In this document: positions 1-8,391 of the stretch, piece after piece
Numbering within the stretch: position 1 is the first letter of the stretch
How the letters are laid out: each line of letters opens with the position of its first letter
NCBI RefSeq assembly: GCF_023074185.1
Contig: NZ_JADPKY010000078.1
Span: forward strand, 186,001-250,000
Source: Bradyrhizobium sp. 132
GTDB lineage: Bacteria; Pseudomonadota; Alphaproteobacteria; Rhizobiales; Xanthobacteraceae
DNA length: 64,000 bases
Reading direction: 5' to 3'
Program-made: the position numbers and the translations under genes
The notes under the pieces: generated by a model
Database searches by the model: none
Seen by the model: only the letters and a program-made list of their open reading frames with translations
Told to the model about the DNA's origin: nothing

Positions 1-1310
1 TTGGCGCCGCGCGCGAGGCGGACGCCGCATTGGCGCGCGGCGAGCGGAAGCCGCTGCTTGGCCTCCCCATCACGGTGAAGGAATCCTACAACGTCGCCGG
101 CCTGCCCACGACCTGGGGCTGGACGCCGCAGAAGGATTTCAAGCCGGCGGAGGACGCGCTGTCGATCACCCGGGTGAAGAACGCTGGCGGCGTTATCCTC
201 GGCAAGACCAACGTTCCCGTTGGGCTCGGGGATTGGCAGAGCTACAACGATATTTACGGCACGACGAACAATCCGTTCGATCTCGGCCGCACGCCCGGTG
301 GCTCGTCGGGCGGCTCGTCTGCGGCGCTCGCGGCAGGCTACGGACCGCTCTCGCTCGGGTCCGACATCGGCGGCTCGCTGCGCGTGCCCGCCTTCCATTG
401 CGGGGTCTATGCGCACAAGCCGACCTACAATCTCTGTCCGACGCGTGGCCACACGCCGCCGCCGTTTCCAGCGATCCCGATGGAGCGCGATATGGCGGTG
501 ATCGGTCCGATGGCGCGGAGCGCAGCCGATCTGCCCCTGCTCCTCGACGTGATGGCAGGCCCCGATCCGCTGGACCTGGGCATCGGATACAAGCTCGCGC
601 TGCCGGAGGCGCGACACGACGCGCTAAAGGATTTCCGCGTGCTGGTGATCGACAGCCACCCGTTGCTGCCTGCGAATGCCGACATCCGCAGCGCGATCGA
701 GAAGCTGGCGGAACAATTGGCGGGCGCAGGTGCGAGCATCACCCGCGAAAGCCCGCTGTTTCCCGACTTCACGGAGTCCTCTCGCCTCTACATGCGCATG
801 CTGATGGGCTTTCTGGGCGCCTTCCTTCCGCCGGACATTCTCGCCGGCGCGCGTGCCGGGGCAGCGCAGCTCTCACCAGAAGACAAAGGCCTGTCTGCCG
901 AGCGGCTGCGTGGCATGACCAGCACACATCAGGCCTGGGTGTTCGACGAGGGCGCTCGCGCCGGCCTGCGCGCGCAATGGCGGCATTTGTTCAGGACATT
1001 CGATACGGTGATCTGCCCGATCATGCCTACCCCCGCTTACCCGCATGATCATTCGCCGCAGCAGGAGGCGCGCCGGATCAACATCGACGGCAAGGACTTT
1101 GCCTATCCGGACCAGCTCGCCTGGCCCGGCATCGCCACACTGACGGGCCTGCCTGCAACGGCTATTCCGCTCGGTCTGTCGAAGGACGGCCTACCGGTCG
1201 GCGTTCAAATCATCGGGCCATTCCTCGAGGACCGCACGCCGCTGAAGCTCGCCGCGCTGATCGAACGCGAGTTCGGCGGGTTCGTGCCGCCGAAGAGGTT
1301 TGATGATTAA
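1..1310 (+). CDS. amidase-signature hydrolase, 5' end cut by window edge
   Basis: Amidase-signature family enzyme, which hydrolyses amide bonds in the cytoplasm. The frame is open from base 3, and the residues before the TTG at 30 (AREADAALARG) fit the family, so the true start lies outside the window. The Lys/cis-Ser/Ser triad is visible: Lys in LPITVKES (near base 80), the serine-rich GGSSGGSS (near 297-320) and the nucleophile region GSDIGGSLR (near 360-385). The C-terminal GLPVGVQIIGP is also typical. The substrate cannot be read from sequence. It is unlike the second amidase of the window (22512-23927) outside these motifs. A palindromic repeat follows the stop. Confidence 0.85.
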   Translation, partial: GAAREADAALARGERKPLLGLPITVKESYNVAGLPTTWGWTPQKDFKPAEDALSITRVKNAGGVILGKTNVPVGLGDWQSYNDIYGTTNNPFDLGRTPGGSSGGSSAALAAGYGPLSLGSDIGGSLRVPAFHCGVYAHKPTYNLCPTRGHTPPPFPAIPMERDMAVIGPMARSAADLPLLLDVMAGPDPLDLGIGYKLALPEARHDALKDFRVLVIDSHPLLPANADIRSAIEKLAEQLAGAGASITRESPLFPDFTESSRLYMRMLMGFLGAFLPPDILAGARAGAAQLSPEDKGLSAERLRGMTSTHQAWVFDEGARAGLRAQWRHLFRTFDTVICPIMPTPAYPHDHSPQQEARRINIDGKDFAYPDQLAWPGIATLTGLPATAIPLGLSKDGLPVGVQIIGPFLEDRTPLKLAALIEREFGGFVPPKRFDD

Positions 1311-1315
1311 GTGCT

Positions 1316-1403
1316 CGTCATTGCGAGCGAAGCGAAGCAATCCAGAAATCCATCCGCGGAGGGACACTGGATTGCTTCGTCGCAAGAGCTCCTCGCAATG
1401 ACG
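1316..1403. repeat. REP-like palindromic element, family A copy 1
   Basis: Imperfect palindrome whose outer arms are CGTCATTGCGAG and CTCGCAATGACG, with inner arms GCAATCCAG and CTGGATTGC. Related copies lie at 9239-9324 and 17735-17815. It sits between two convergent genes, so it may also act in transcription termination. Confidence 0.85.
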
Positions 1404-1452
1404 GTGCAGAACAGCTGCCAGATTCCGGCTCGATGCTTCGCGCGCCCGGAGG

Positions 1453-1935
1453 TCACCGGTCCAAGTTCTTCAACAGCAAATTCAACGCTGTCGCCGCGAA
1501 CGTCTGCATGTTGGCGAAGCGGTCGTTGCTGCCTGTCTCCAGCGTCATCACCTCTGCGGCGGGACCGGCAACCGCCATGCAGCTGTGGCCTGCCGCATCG
1601 CCGTAGCGGTTGCCGGTGGGACCGGCGGCGCCGGTCTCGGACAGGCCCCAGTCGCAGTTGAAGCGGCCGCGCATCTGCTCGGCCAACAGTTGCGCGTAGG
1701 GCTCCGACGAGGAGCGAAAGCCCTTCATTCCTCCGTCCGAAATATCCATCAGCACGCGCCTGGCGTCGCGGGTGTAGACCACGGCGCCGCCGAGGAAGTA
1801 GGCGGACGCGCCGGGCATCGCGAGCAGGCTGGCCGCGATCAGGCCGCCGGTGGAGGATTCGGCCACGGCAATGGTCTGTTTGCGCGCGATCAGTTTCGCC
1901 GCGACCTGTTCCGCAATACAGACGAGCTCTTTCAT
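1453..1935 (-). CDS. CinA C-terminal-domain protein (nicotinamide-nucleotide amidohydrolase-like)
   Basis: About 160 residues consisting only of the CinA C-terminal (PncC-like) domain, whose known members deamidate nicotinamide mononucleotide in pyridine nucleotide recycling. Visible hallmarks are AVAESSTGGLIAASL near the N-terminus, the GGAVVYT segment and GLSETGAAGPTG. The N-terminal molybdopterin-binding half of full CinA is absent. The ATG at 1935 is chosen over the upstream TTG at 1959 because an AGAGG-type ribosome site lies just before it. It is convergent with the amidase gene and divergent from the amidohydrolase operon. Deamidase activity is inferred from the family; Bradyrhizobia usually carry another CinA, so this may be a paralog. 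Confidence 0.8.
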   Translation of the reverse strand: MKELVCIAEQVAAKLIARKQTIAVAESSTGGLIAASLLAMPGASAYFLGGAVVYTRDARRVLMDISDGGMKGFRSSSEPYAQLLAEQMRGRFNCDWGLSETGAAGPTGNRYGDAAGHSCMAVAGPAAEVMTLETGSNDRFANMQTFAATALNLLLKNLDR

Positions 1936-2103
1936 GTCCTGCACCTCTGATCCTCGCAACCGAGCTGTGCCTTCCTAGCATATGACAGCGCCATTGGCCG
2001 AGTTGCGGACGACGGGCAGGCCTGCTTGAATGGCAGGCGCAAGACGGCGCGGCTAAGCGCTGCGCAAGCGGAACGTCAAGAGGAAACGTAAAAGGGAGAC
2101 GTC

Positions 2104-3162
2104 ATGGCGTCCCTGATCGCCGGCGGGGTGGATTGCGATGTGCATCCGGCCGTGCCGCATCTGACCAGCCTGCTGCCGTACCTGAATGACTATTGGCGCG
2201 ATCAGGTGACGACGCGCGGCATGGTCGATCTCATCTCGCAGTCCTATCCGCAGAACTCGCCGATCACGGCGCGGCCCGACTGGCGCCCTGAAAGCGGCAA
2301 GCCGGGCGAGAGCCTGGCGGACATGCAGCGCCATGTGCTCGATCCCTTCCAGCTCTCGCACGCCATCTGCAATCCGCTTTATGGCGTGCAGATGGTGTTT
2401 TCGGAGGATCTGCAGGCCGCCTTCTGCCGCGCGCTGAACGAGTGGCTCGCGAAAGAATGGCTCGATCGCGATCCGCGGCTGCGCGGCTCGATCGTGATCC
2501 CCACGCAAAGCATCGAGAAGGCCGTCGCCGAGATCGAGCGCTGCGCGCAGGACCGCCGCTTCGTGCAGGTGCTGATGCTGGTGATGGGCGACACGCCCCT
2601 CGGCAAGCGCGCGCTGTGGCCGATCTACGAGGCGGCGGAACGGCTGGAGCTGCCGATCGGCGTGCATGCCGGTTCCGCCTATCACAATCCGCCGACGGCT
2701 GTGGGGTGGGGTTCCTATCACATCGAGGACTATGTCGGTCAGGCCCAGGCGTTCCAGACCCAGCTCACCAGCCTGATCGTCGAGGGCGTGTTCGCCAGAT
2801 ATCCGCGCTTGAAGATGGTGATGCTGGAATCCGGCGTCTCCTGGATCTCCCCCTTTCTCTGGCGCCTTCACAAGTTCTGGCGCGGCGTGCGGATGGAGAC
2901 GCCGTGGGTCGATCGCGCGCCGCTGGACATTGTGCGCAGCAACATCCGCTTCTCGTTACAGCCGTTCGATGCGCCGCCGGATGAGGCGACATTAATTCGC
3001 CTGTTTGATCATATGCAGTCGGATGAATTGGTTCTATTCTCCACGGACTACCCGCACTGGCAGTTCGACGGCCAGGACGCGCTGCCCGCAGGTCTAACCC
3101 CCGATCTCGTGCGCAAGATCATGAGCGACAATCCGCATGCAACCTATCCCCGCCTGACTTAG
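2104..3162 (+). CDS. amidohydrolase_2 family TIM-barrel metal hydrolase/decarboxylase (paralog 1)
   Basis: 352-residue member of the amidohydrolase_2 (ACMSD-like) TIM-barrel superfamily, whose known members hydrolyse or decarboxylate small, often aromatic, carboxylates with a bound metal. Residues 10-15 read DCDVHP where the classic motif is HxH, so the second histidine is replaced by proline. Later metal or active-site motifs are GVHAGS (near base 2660) and FSTDYPHW near the C-terminus. The start has a good ribosome site (AAGGGAG). It is first of a three-gene operon with a paralog 24 bases downstream and a Rieske ferredoxin. Substrate unknown; a role in ring or side-chain catabolism is inference from the context. 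Confidence 0.85.
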   Translation: MASLIAGGVDCDVHPAVPHLTSLLPYLNDYWRDQVTTRGMVDLISQSYPQNSPITARPDWRPESGKPGESLADMQRHVLDPFQLSHAICNPLYGVQMVFSEDLQAAFCRALNEWLAKEWLDRDPRLRGSIVIPTQSIEKAVAEIERCAQDRRFVQVLMLVMGDTPLGKRALWPIYEAAERLELPIGVHAGSAYHNPPTAVGWGSYHIEDYVGQAQAFQTQLTSLIVEGVFARYPRLKMVMLESGVSWISPFLWRLHKFWRGVRMETPWVDRAPLDIVRSNIRFSLQPFDAPPDEATLIRLFDHMQSDELVLFSTDYPHWQFDGQDALPAGLTPDLVRKIMSDNPHATYPRLT

Positions 3163-3186
3163 CCCGCTGCCAAAGGAGGCAAGGCG

Positions 3187-4296
3187 ATGAATATTCAGTT
3201 CCGCGAAAGCTCCGAAGCCGCTTCCCCACTGACCGTCAAAACCGCGATCGCGGACTGCGACATCCATCCGGCACGCGCGACCCGCGCCGAGCTCTATCCC
3301 TACCTCGCCAAACGCTGGCAGCATCATCTCGAAGTCTACGGCGTCCATGCGTATCAGGGCATGATGGAGGGCCCGCCCTATCCGAAGGCTCAGCCCAACG
3401 CCTCGCGCCGCGACGCCTATCCGCCGGAAGGCGGGCCGCAGGGCTCTTCGCTCTCCTTCATGCGGAAGCAGTTGCTCGATCCCAACAACGTGCAGCTCGG
3501 CGTGCTCAATCCGCTCAACACCGGGCAGGGCATCCGCAATCACGAGCTCTCGGCGGCGCTGTGCTCGGCGATCAACGACTGGCAGATCGACAAATGGACC
3601 AGCAAGGACAAGCGGCTGAAGGCGTCCATCGTCGTCGGCAACGAGGACGGCCCGTCGGCCGCGGCCGAAATCCGCGAGCGCGCCGGCGACAAGAATTTCG
3701 TGCAGGTGCTTTTGCTCAGCCGCAATGTCGAGCCACTCGGACAGCGCCGCTACTGGCCGATCTATCAGGCCGCGGAAGAGGCCGGCCTTCCCGTCGGCGT
3801 CCACGCCTTCGGCTTCGGCGGCAACCCGATCACGCCGTCGGGCTGGCCGAGCTACTACATCGAGGAGATGGTGGGGCACTCGCAGTGCCAGCAATCGGCG
3901 CTTGCGAGTCTGGTGCTGGAGGGCGTGTTCGAGCGCTTCCCGAAATTGAAGATGGTGATGATCGAAGCCGGCTTCGGCTGGGCGCCGTCACTGGCGTGGC
4001 GGCTCGACAAGGTCTGGCAGCGGCTCAGGAGCGAGGTGCCGCACGTCAAACGGCCGCCGTCGGAATATATCCGCGAGCGGGTGTGGTACACGACGCAGCC
4101 GATGGAGGATCCGGAGCGGCGCGAGGATCTGTTCGACGTCATCAAGTGGATCGGCTGGGACCGGCTGCTGTTCGCGACCGACTACCCGCATTGGGACTAT
4201 GACGAGCCGTCGCGCGTCTTGCCGGCGGGCGTCGGCGAGGCCGATCGCGAGGCGTTCTATCTGGGCAATGCGAAGAAGCTGTACGGCATGCCCTGA
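3187..4296 (+). CDS. amidohydrolase_2 family TIM-barrel metal hydrolase/decarboxylase (paralog 2)
   Basis: 369-residue paralog of the preceding gene. Shared blocks include DCDIHP at residues 23-28 (again lacking the second histidine of HxH), the LDPNN(V/I)-type segment, GVHAFG and FATDYPHWD near the C-terminus. It begins after a near-consensus AAGGAGG site, and its TGA overlaps the next ATG by one base (TGATG), so translation of the Rieske gene is probably coupled. The retention of two divergent copies suggests either a heteromeric enzyme or two sequential steps, but the sequence does not decide this. Confidence 0.85.
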   Translation: MNIQFRESSEAASPLTVKTAIADCDIHPARATRAELYPYLAKRWQHHLEVYGVHAYQGMMEGPPYPKAQPNASRRDAYPPEGGPQGSSLSFMRKQLLDPNNVQLGVLNPLNTGQGIRNHELSAALCSAINDWQIDKWTSKDKRLKASIVVGNEDGPSAAAEIRERAGDKNFVQVLLLSRNVEPLGQRRYWPIYQAAEEAGLPVGVHAFGFGGNPITPSGWPSYYIEEMVGHSQCQQSALASLVLEGVFERFPKLKMVMIEAGFGWAPSLAWRLDKVWQRLRSEVPHVKRPPSEYIRERVWYTTQPMEDPERREDLFDVIKWIGWDRLLFATDYPHWDYDEPSRVLPAGVGEADREAFYLGNAKKLYGMP

Positions 4297-4709
4297 TGGC
4301 AAGACACGTCATTGCCGCGGTGGATGAACTGCCGCCCGGCACGCGAAAATTTCTGGAGATCGACGGGCGGCCGATCGCGGTCTTCAACATCAAGGGCGAA
4401 TATTTCGGCCTGATGAACCGCTGCCCGCATCAGGGCGCGGCGCTGTGCGAGGGACCGCTGATCGGGCTCGCGCAATCCAGTGACCCCGGCGAGATCGAGT
4501 ATACCAAACTCGGCGAGATCATCCGCTGCCCCTGGCACGGCTGGGAGTTCGACATCCGCACCGGCCAGTCCTACTGCGACCCCCGCCGCTTCCGCGTGAA
4601 GGCCTATCCGGCCCATGTCGAGCCGGGTGCGAGCGTGGTCAAGGGGCCGTATGTCGCCGAGACGATCCCGGTAAAGGTCGAGAGCGATTACGTGGTGGTG
4701 GAGTTGTAA
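4296..4709 (+). CDS. Rieske [2Fe-2S] ferredoxin-like protein
   Basis: 137-residue soluble Rieske protein. The cluster ligands are visible as C43-x-H45 (RCPHQGAAL) and C78-xx-H81 (RCPWHGWEFD). The 35-residue spacing between the two ligand pairs is longer than the usual 16-20, because of an insertion around residues 55-72. Such proteins carry electrons to oxygenases or sit at the N-terminus of ring-hydroxylating enzymes; here there is no attached catalytic domain. It is translationally coupled to the two amidohydrolases, so it probably serves the same pathway, although no oxygenase alpha subunit or reductase is present nearby. Confidence 0.9.
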   Translation: MARHVIAAVDELPPGTRKFLEIDGRPIAVFNIKGEYFGLMNRCPHQGAALCEGPLIGLAQSSDPGEIEYTKLGEIIRCPWHGWEFDIRTGQSYCDPRRFRVKAYPAHVEPGASVVKGPYVAETIPVKVESDYVVVEL

Positions 4710-4718
4710 GCTCCCGCC

Positions 4719-4756
4719 GTCATTCCGGGGCGCCCGAAGGGCGGCCCCGGAATGAC
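4719..4756. terminator. GC-rich hairpin between convergent genes
   Basis: Arms GTCATTCCGGGG and CCCCGGAATGAC continue into CGCCC/GGGCG around a GAA loop, giving a stem of about 17 pairs with one bulged G. There is no clear U-tract. It separates the Rieske gene from the convergent transporter gene. The same GTCATTCCGGGG sequence recurs at about 59335, so it is also a repeat-family member. Confidence 0.6.
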
Positions 4757-4758
4757 AT

Positions 4759-6105
4759 TCAGTGTCCGGCAACCGGCTCCGCCACCGCATCATATGTCGG
4801 CACCGTCTTGCCGCCGCCGCGATAAACGACGAGCGCGGCGATGATGCCGAGCGCCGCGCCGAACATGAGCCAGTACGCCGGCGAAGCCTTGTCGCCATTG
4901 GTCATGCTGATCAGTTTGGTAGCGACAATGGGGGTGGACGTGCCGAAGATGCCTGCAGCCATCGCGAAAGCGATCGAGAAACAGGTGGTACGGACATGCG
5001 CCGGGACGATCTCGACCAGACATCCCAGCATCGTGCCGCTGTAAACGCCAAAGTAGAACGAGAACATCATCTGCACCGCCAGCAGCTTTCCGAGAGTGGG
5101 CTCTGCCGCGAGCCAGGACAGCGCCGGGTAAGCGGTGACTAGCGATAGGCCTGCGATCGTCAGCAGCACCGGCTTGCGGCCGATGCGATCGGATACCGCA
5201 CCGCCGACCGGATTCCAGATGAAGTTGGTCACCGCAACGAAAAGGGTCACGAGCAATGTCCCCGTGGGCGAAAGGTTGAGCTGCTTGCCAAAGCCGGGGG
5301 CATACACCGTGATGAAATAGAAAGTCGTCGTGGTCAGGACCGCGATCATCATGCCGAGGACGACAATGCGCCAGTTCGCGAGCGCCGAAGCGAACACCTC
5401 GCTTGCGGTCGGATGTCTCTTCATGGCCAGGAAGGCCGGCGTTTCCTCAAGCGAGCGCCGCAACATGAAAATGACGGGGATGATGATGCAGCCGATAAGG
5501 AACGGGATGCGCCACTTCGCGATTCCGCCGAGGGAGTCCAAGAACGTGTCGCTGGGCATGACTTCCCTCAGGATAAAGCCGATGACCGCAGCCACAAAGA
5601 TCGCGACCTGCTGACTGGAAGATTGGAACGAGGTGTAAAAGCCGCGATTGCCGGGCGTCGCGATCTCGGAAAGATAAACAGAGACGCCGCCCAGCTCCAC
5701 GCCGGCGGAGAACCCCTGTATCAACCGGCCAATCAGGACGATAACCGGGGCGGCAACGCCGATTGCGGCGTAGGACGGGCAGAAGGCGATCACCACGGTA
5801 CCGAGCGCCATCAGCGCGAGCGTGACGATCAGCCCTTGGCGACGGCCGATGCGGTCGATATAGGCACCTAGTACGATCGCGCCGACCGGACGCATCAGAG
5901 CACCGAGCCAAAACACGCCGTAGGCATTGAGTAGCGCCGCGGTCTCGTCCGCGGCGGCGAAAAACGCCTTTGCGATATCTTGCGCATAGAAGCCGAACAG
6001 GAAGAAGTCGAACTGCTCGAGGAAATTGCCGCTCGTTGCACGCAGGATTGCGCCGATGCGCGACTTGATCTCGGGCGGATTGGTTGATGCTGCTGGTCCA
6101 GCCAT
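4759..6105 (-). CDS. citrate/tricarboxylate:proton symporter, MFS MHS family
   Basis: 448-residue, 12-helix major facilitator of the metabolite:H+ symporter family, inner membrane. It closely resembles, from memory, the Salmonella/E. coli plasmid citrate transporter CitA/TcuC: shared blocks are SGNFLEQFDFFLFGFYA near the N-terminus, GAYIDRIGRRQGL (the loop 2-3 MFS motif), GRLIQGFSAGVELGGVSVYL and RIPFLIGCIIIPVIF. The second MFS motif SDRIGRKPVLL is in the C-terminal half. The start ATG follows an AGGGGAG site. The LysR gene upstream on the same strand may regulate it. Substrate is likely citrate or a related tricarboxylate, by similarity only. Confidence 0.85.
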   Translation of the reverse strand: MAGPAASTNPPEIKSRIGAILRATSGNFLEQFDFFLFGFYAQDIAKAFFAAADETAALLNAYGVFWLGALMRPVGAIVLGAYIDRIGRRQGLIVTLALMALGTVVIAFCPSYAAIGVAAPVIVLIGRLIQGFSAGVELGGVSVYLSEIATPGNRGFYTSFQSSSQQVAIFVAAVIGFILREVMPSDTFLDSLGGIAKWRIPFLIGCIIIPVIFMLRRSLEETPAFLAMKRHPTASEVFASALANWRIVVLGMMIAVLTTTTFYFITVYAPGFGKQLNLSPTGTLLVTLFVAVTNFIWNPVGGAVSDRIGRKPVLLTIAGLSLVTAYPALSWLAAEPTLGKLLAVQMMFSFYFGVYSGTMLGCLVEIVPAHVRTTCFSIAFAMAAGIFGTSTPIVATKLISMTNGDKASPAYWLMFGAALGIIAALVVYRGGGKTVPTYDAVAEPVAGH

Positions 6106-6245
6106 GGCGTCACTCCCCTGGAAGACGTAGCCGGACCGGAACTCACTTCACGGCAGGCGACGGATAGTTGCTGCGACAATCTGCCCTACCCCTCTCGCGC
6201 TGGCCGCGGCGCGTCAACTCAATTCGCCGGCGGAGCCGATGATTT

Positions 6246-7145
6246 TCAGGCTATATTTTGCGTTGCAGCAATCATCCATTCGCGGAATGCGGCGAGCTTC
6301 GGGGCCTCGCGGCGGCCCTCCGGCGCGACCAGGTAGAAACCGGCGTCGGCCGGCAGCGCGATCTTGAACGGAACGACGAGCCGGCCCTTGGCGATGTCGT
6401 CCCGGACGTAGGAGGTCCGCCCCATCGCCACGCCGATGCCGTCGATCGCGGCCTGGATGGTCATGAAGATCATGTCGAAGGTGATGCCGGGCTGCCTGGC
6501 GATGTCGGCCGGCAGACCCGCCGCCGTCAACCACAGCCGCCAGTCGTCGCTATTGGCGTTGGAGGTGTGCAGCAGCATATGGCTCTTGAGGTCCTCCGGA
6601 GAGCGCAGCGGCTTGCCCCCGTGCAACAAAGATGGGCTGCACACCGGAAACAGCTCGTCCGCCATCAGCCAGTCGGCGCGCAAGCCCGGCCACTGGCCGC
6701 GCCCGTAGCGGATCGCGGCGTCGACATTGTCGCGCTGAAAATCGACCAGGCTGGTCGAGGTGGTGATGCGGACGTCGATGCCGGGATGGTGCTCCTGGAA
6801 ATCAGTGAGCCGCGGCAGCAGCCATTTTGCGGCGAGCGAGGCCAGCGTCGAGACGGTCAGCACCTTGTCGTCGTCCTTGCGCAGCAGCCGATCGGTGGCA
6901 AGGCGGAGGTCGTTGAAGGCGGCGCGGACGCCCGGCAGATAGTCGCGCGCCTCCGGTGTCAGCGCCAGCGCGCGGTTCTGCCGGACGAACAGGCGGATGC
7001 CGAGCTCCTCCTCCAGCCTGCGGATCTGATGGCTGATCGCAGTCTGGGTCACATTCAGCTCGGAAGCGGCCAGCGTGAAACTGAGATGGCGCGCGGCGGC
7101 TTCAAAGGCCCGCAATCCGTTCAGGGAAGGCAATCTGGCAGTCAT
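6246..7145 (-). CDS. LysR-family transcriptional regulator, GcvA-like
   Basis: 299 residues, the standard LysR length. The N-terminal helix-turn-helix is clear (LPSLNGLRAFEAAARHLSFT followed by AASELNVTQTAISHQI and LEEELGIRLF), and a LysR substrate-binding domain follows from about residue 90. The FEAAARHLSFTLAA pattern is that of the GcvA subgroup. It is followed on the same strand by the citrate-type symporter, 140 bases away, and is divergent from the DUF1127 gene, so the 110-base region 7146-7255 probably holds its operator. The effector is unknown. Confidence 0.9.
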   Translation of the reverse strand: MTARLPSLNGLRAFEAAARHLSFTLAASELNVTQTAISHQIRRLEEELGIRLFVRQNRALALTPEARDYLPGVRAAFNDLRLATDRLLRKDDDKVLTVSTLASLAAKWLLPRLTDFQEHHPGIDVRITTSTSLVDFQRDNVDAAIRYGRGQWPGLRADWLMADELFPVCSPSLLHGGKPLRSPEDLKSHMLLHTSNANSDDWRLWLTAAGLPADIARQPGITFDMIFMTIQAAIDGIGVAMGRTSYVRDDIAKGRLVVPFKIALPADAGFYLVAPEGRREAPKLAAFREWMIAATQNIA

Positions 7146-7255
7146 CTGGCAGCAGGATACATGACGTTATTTCATGCGAAAGAGTACAAATTGTCGTTTG
7201 TCGCAGCGCAGTAGGAAGCAGATATAAGCGGTCAACTTAGCTCCAGGAGCTGAAA

Positions 7256-7459
7256 ATGTCTACTTTGACCCAGAATTCGATGACAAATCATCATGCGCCC
7301 GGCCTGATCCACCAGATTGGCGAGACCCTTCACGTCTGGCACGAGCGCTACCGGACCCGGCGTGAGCTGACCAACTGGTCCGCGCGTGACCTCCAGGACG
7401 TCGGACTGTCCTGGAGCGATGTGGCCTTTGAGGCCGACAAACCCTTCTGGCGGGCCTGA
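7256..7459 (+). CDS. DUF1127 small protein
   Basis: 67-residue protein with a C-terminal DUF1127 domain: RTRRELTNWSARDLQDVGLS followed by an acidic stretch and KPFWR. DUF1127 proteins are small, basic, arginine-rich and abundant in alphaproteobacteria; some act in phosphate, stress or RNA regulation, but no role can be assigned here. The N-terminal 30 residues carry an unconserved extension. The ATG follows CAGGAGCTGAAA, a good ribosome site. It lies divergent to the LysR gene and 80 bases before the acetyltransferase gene. Confidence 0.85.
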   Translation: MSTLTQNSMTNHHAPGLIHQIGETLHVWHERYRTRRELTNWSARDLQDVGLSWSDVAFEADKPFWRA

Positions 7460-7539
7460 TTGGCCGCCAGGCCGGCGCCGCCTGATCACAGGGGCGCCGG
7501 CGGTCCCTTCTTCCTTGACGTCCCTTGTGGGCATGTGTC

Positions 7540-8163
7540 ATGAGCACCCTCCGCCTGGAAGATTTGAAGCAATATTCGGACTCGCTGCGCACCCGGCACG
7601 GTGAGCCGGTGAGCGTTCGCTTCGTCGAACCGCGCGACACCGACGAGCTCCAGCACTATGTCCGCTCGCTCTCGACCCGCTCCCGCTACAACCGTTTCTT
7701 CGGCGGGATCAGCGAGCTGCCGAAAAGCCTGCTTCACGACTTCCTTCAGGTCGGCGAGCGCGATCGTTTTACGGTGGTCGCGACCATGATGGTCGACGGC
7801 TTCGAGACCATCGTCGCCGAAGCGCGCTACGCGCTGCATGCCGAAACCGCGACGGTTGAATTCGGCCTGTCGGTCGACGATCACTGGCAGGGCCACGGCA
7901 TCGCCACCGTGCTCATGAAGAATCTCGAGTGCCGCGCGGCTGCGCTCGGTGCCGAGCGCATGCTCGGCGACACGCTCCGCTCCAACGAGGCCATGATTTC
8001 GCTCGCGCGCAAATCCGGCTTTGCCTTCGTCAATCATCCTGATGACTGGAAACTCGTCCGCTTCGACAAGGAGATCAGCGTCGCACCAAAGGACATTCCC
8101 TGCGCGAGCTGGCGCCTCATCACCCTTTCCCGTCGGGCCGAAAGCCCCTCAGCCTCGGCCTGA
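7540..8163 (+). CDS. GNAT-family N-acetyltransferase
   Basis: About 207 residues with one GNAT fold. The acetyl-CoA-binding motif A is visible as VDDHWQGHGIATVLMKNL, followed by AAALGAERMLGDTLRSNEAM and ARKSGFAF, the usual motif-B arrangement. The ATG at 7540 (STLRLEDL) is preferred to a GTG at 7525, because the extra residues are not family-like. The N-terminal segment PVSVRFVEPRD matches the start of many such proteins. The gene ends just before a strong terminator and probably forms a short unit with the DUF1127 gene. The acceptor substrate is unknown. Confidence 0.8.
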   Translation: MSTLRLEDLKQYSDSLRTRHGEPVSVRFVEPRDTDELQHYVRSLSTRSRYNRFFGGISELPKSLLHDFLQVGERDRFTVVATMMVDGFETIVAEARYALHAETATVEFGLSVDDHWQGHGIATVLMKNLECRAAALGAERMLGDTLRSNEAMISLARKSGFAFVNHPDDWKLVRFDKEISVAPKDIPCASWRLITLSRRAESPSASA

Positions 8164-8173
8164 CACCACTCGA

Positions 8174-8210
8174 GCCCGGCCTGGCGAAAACCAGAGCCGG
8201 GCATTTTTTT
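8174..8210 (+). terminator. rho-independent terminator after the GNAT gene
   Basis: Stem GCCCGGC (8174-8180) with GCCGGGC (8196-8202), extended inwards by CTGG/CCAG with a one-base bulge, followed by a run of seven T at 8204-8210. This is the clearest intrinsic terminator in the window. Confidence 0.9.
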
Positions 8211-8225
8211 ATCCCATTCATAAAC

Positions 8226-8371
8226 CGTCATCCTGAGGCGCTCGTTCTGCGGTCTTCCGCAGAACGGGCCTCGAAGGATGGACGGCCCGGCTGGTTTTTA
8301 TTTTCGCCGCGGCAACAGCGGGGCCGTCGCCCTTCGAGGCCTCCGCTTCGCTCCGGCACCTCAGGGTGACG
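8226..8371. repeat. compound palindromic repeat, family B copy 1
   Basis: Begins CGTCATCCTGAGG and ends CCTCAGGGTGACG, with inner halves carrying GCCTCGAAGGATGG and CCCTTCGAGGCC, plus a local hairpin TTCTGCGG/CCGCAGAA. A shorter relative lies at 56461-56510. No coding sequence is seen in it. Confidence 0.75.
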
Positions 8372-8391
8372 GTCAACCACTTTCGGAAGCC

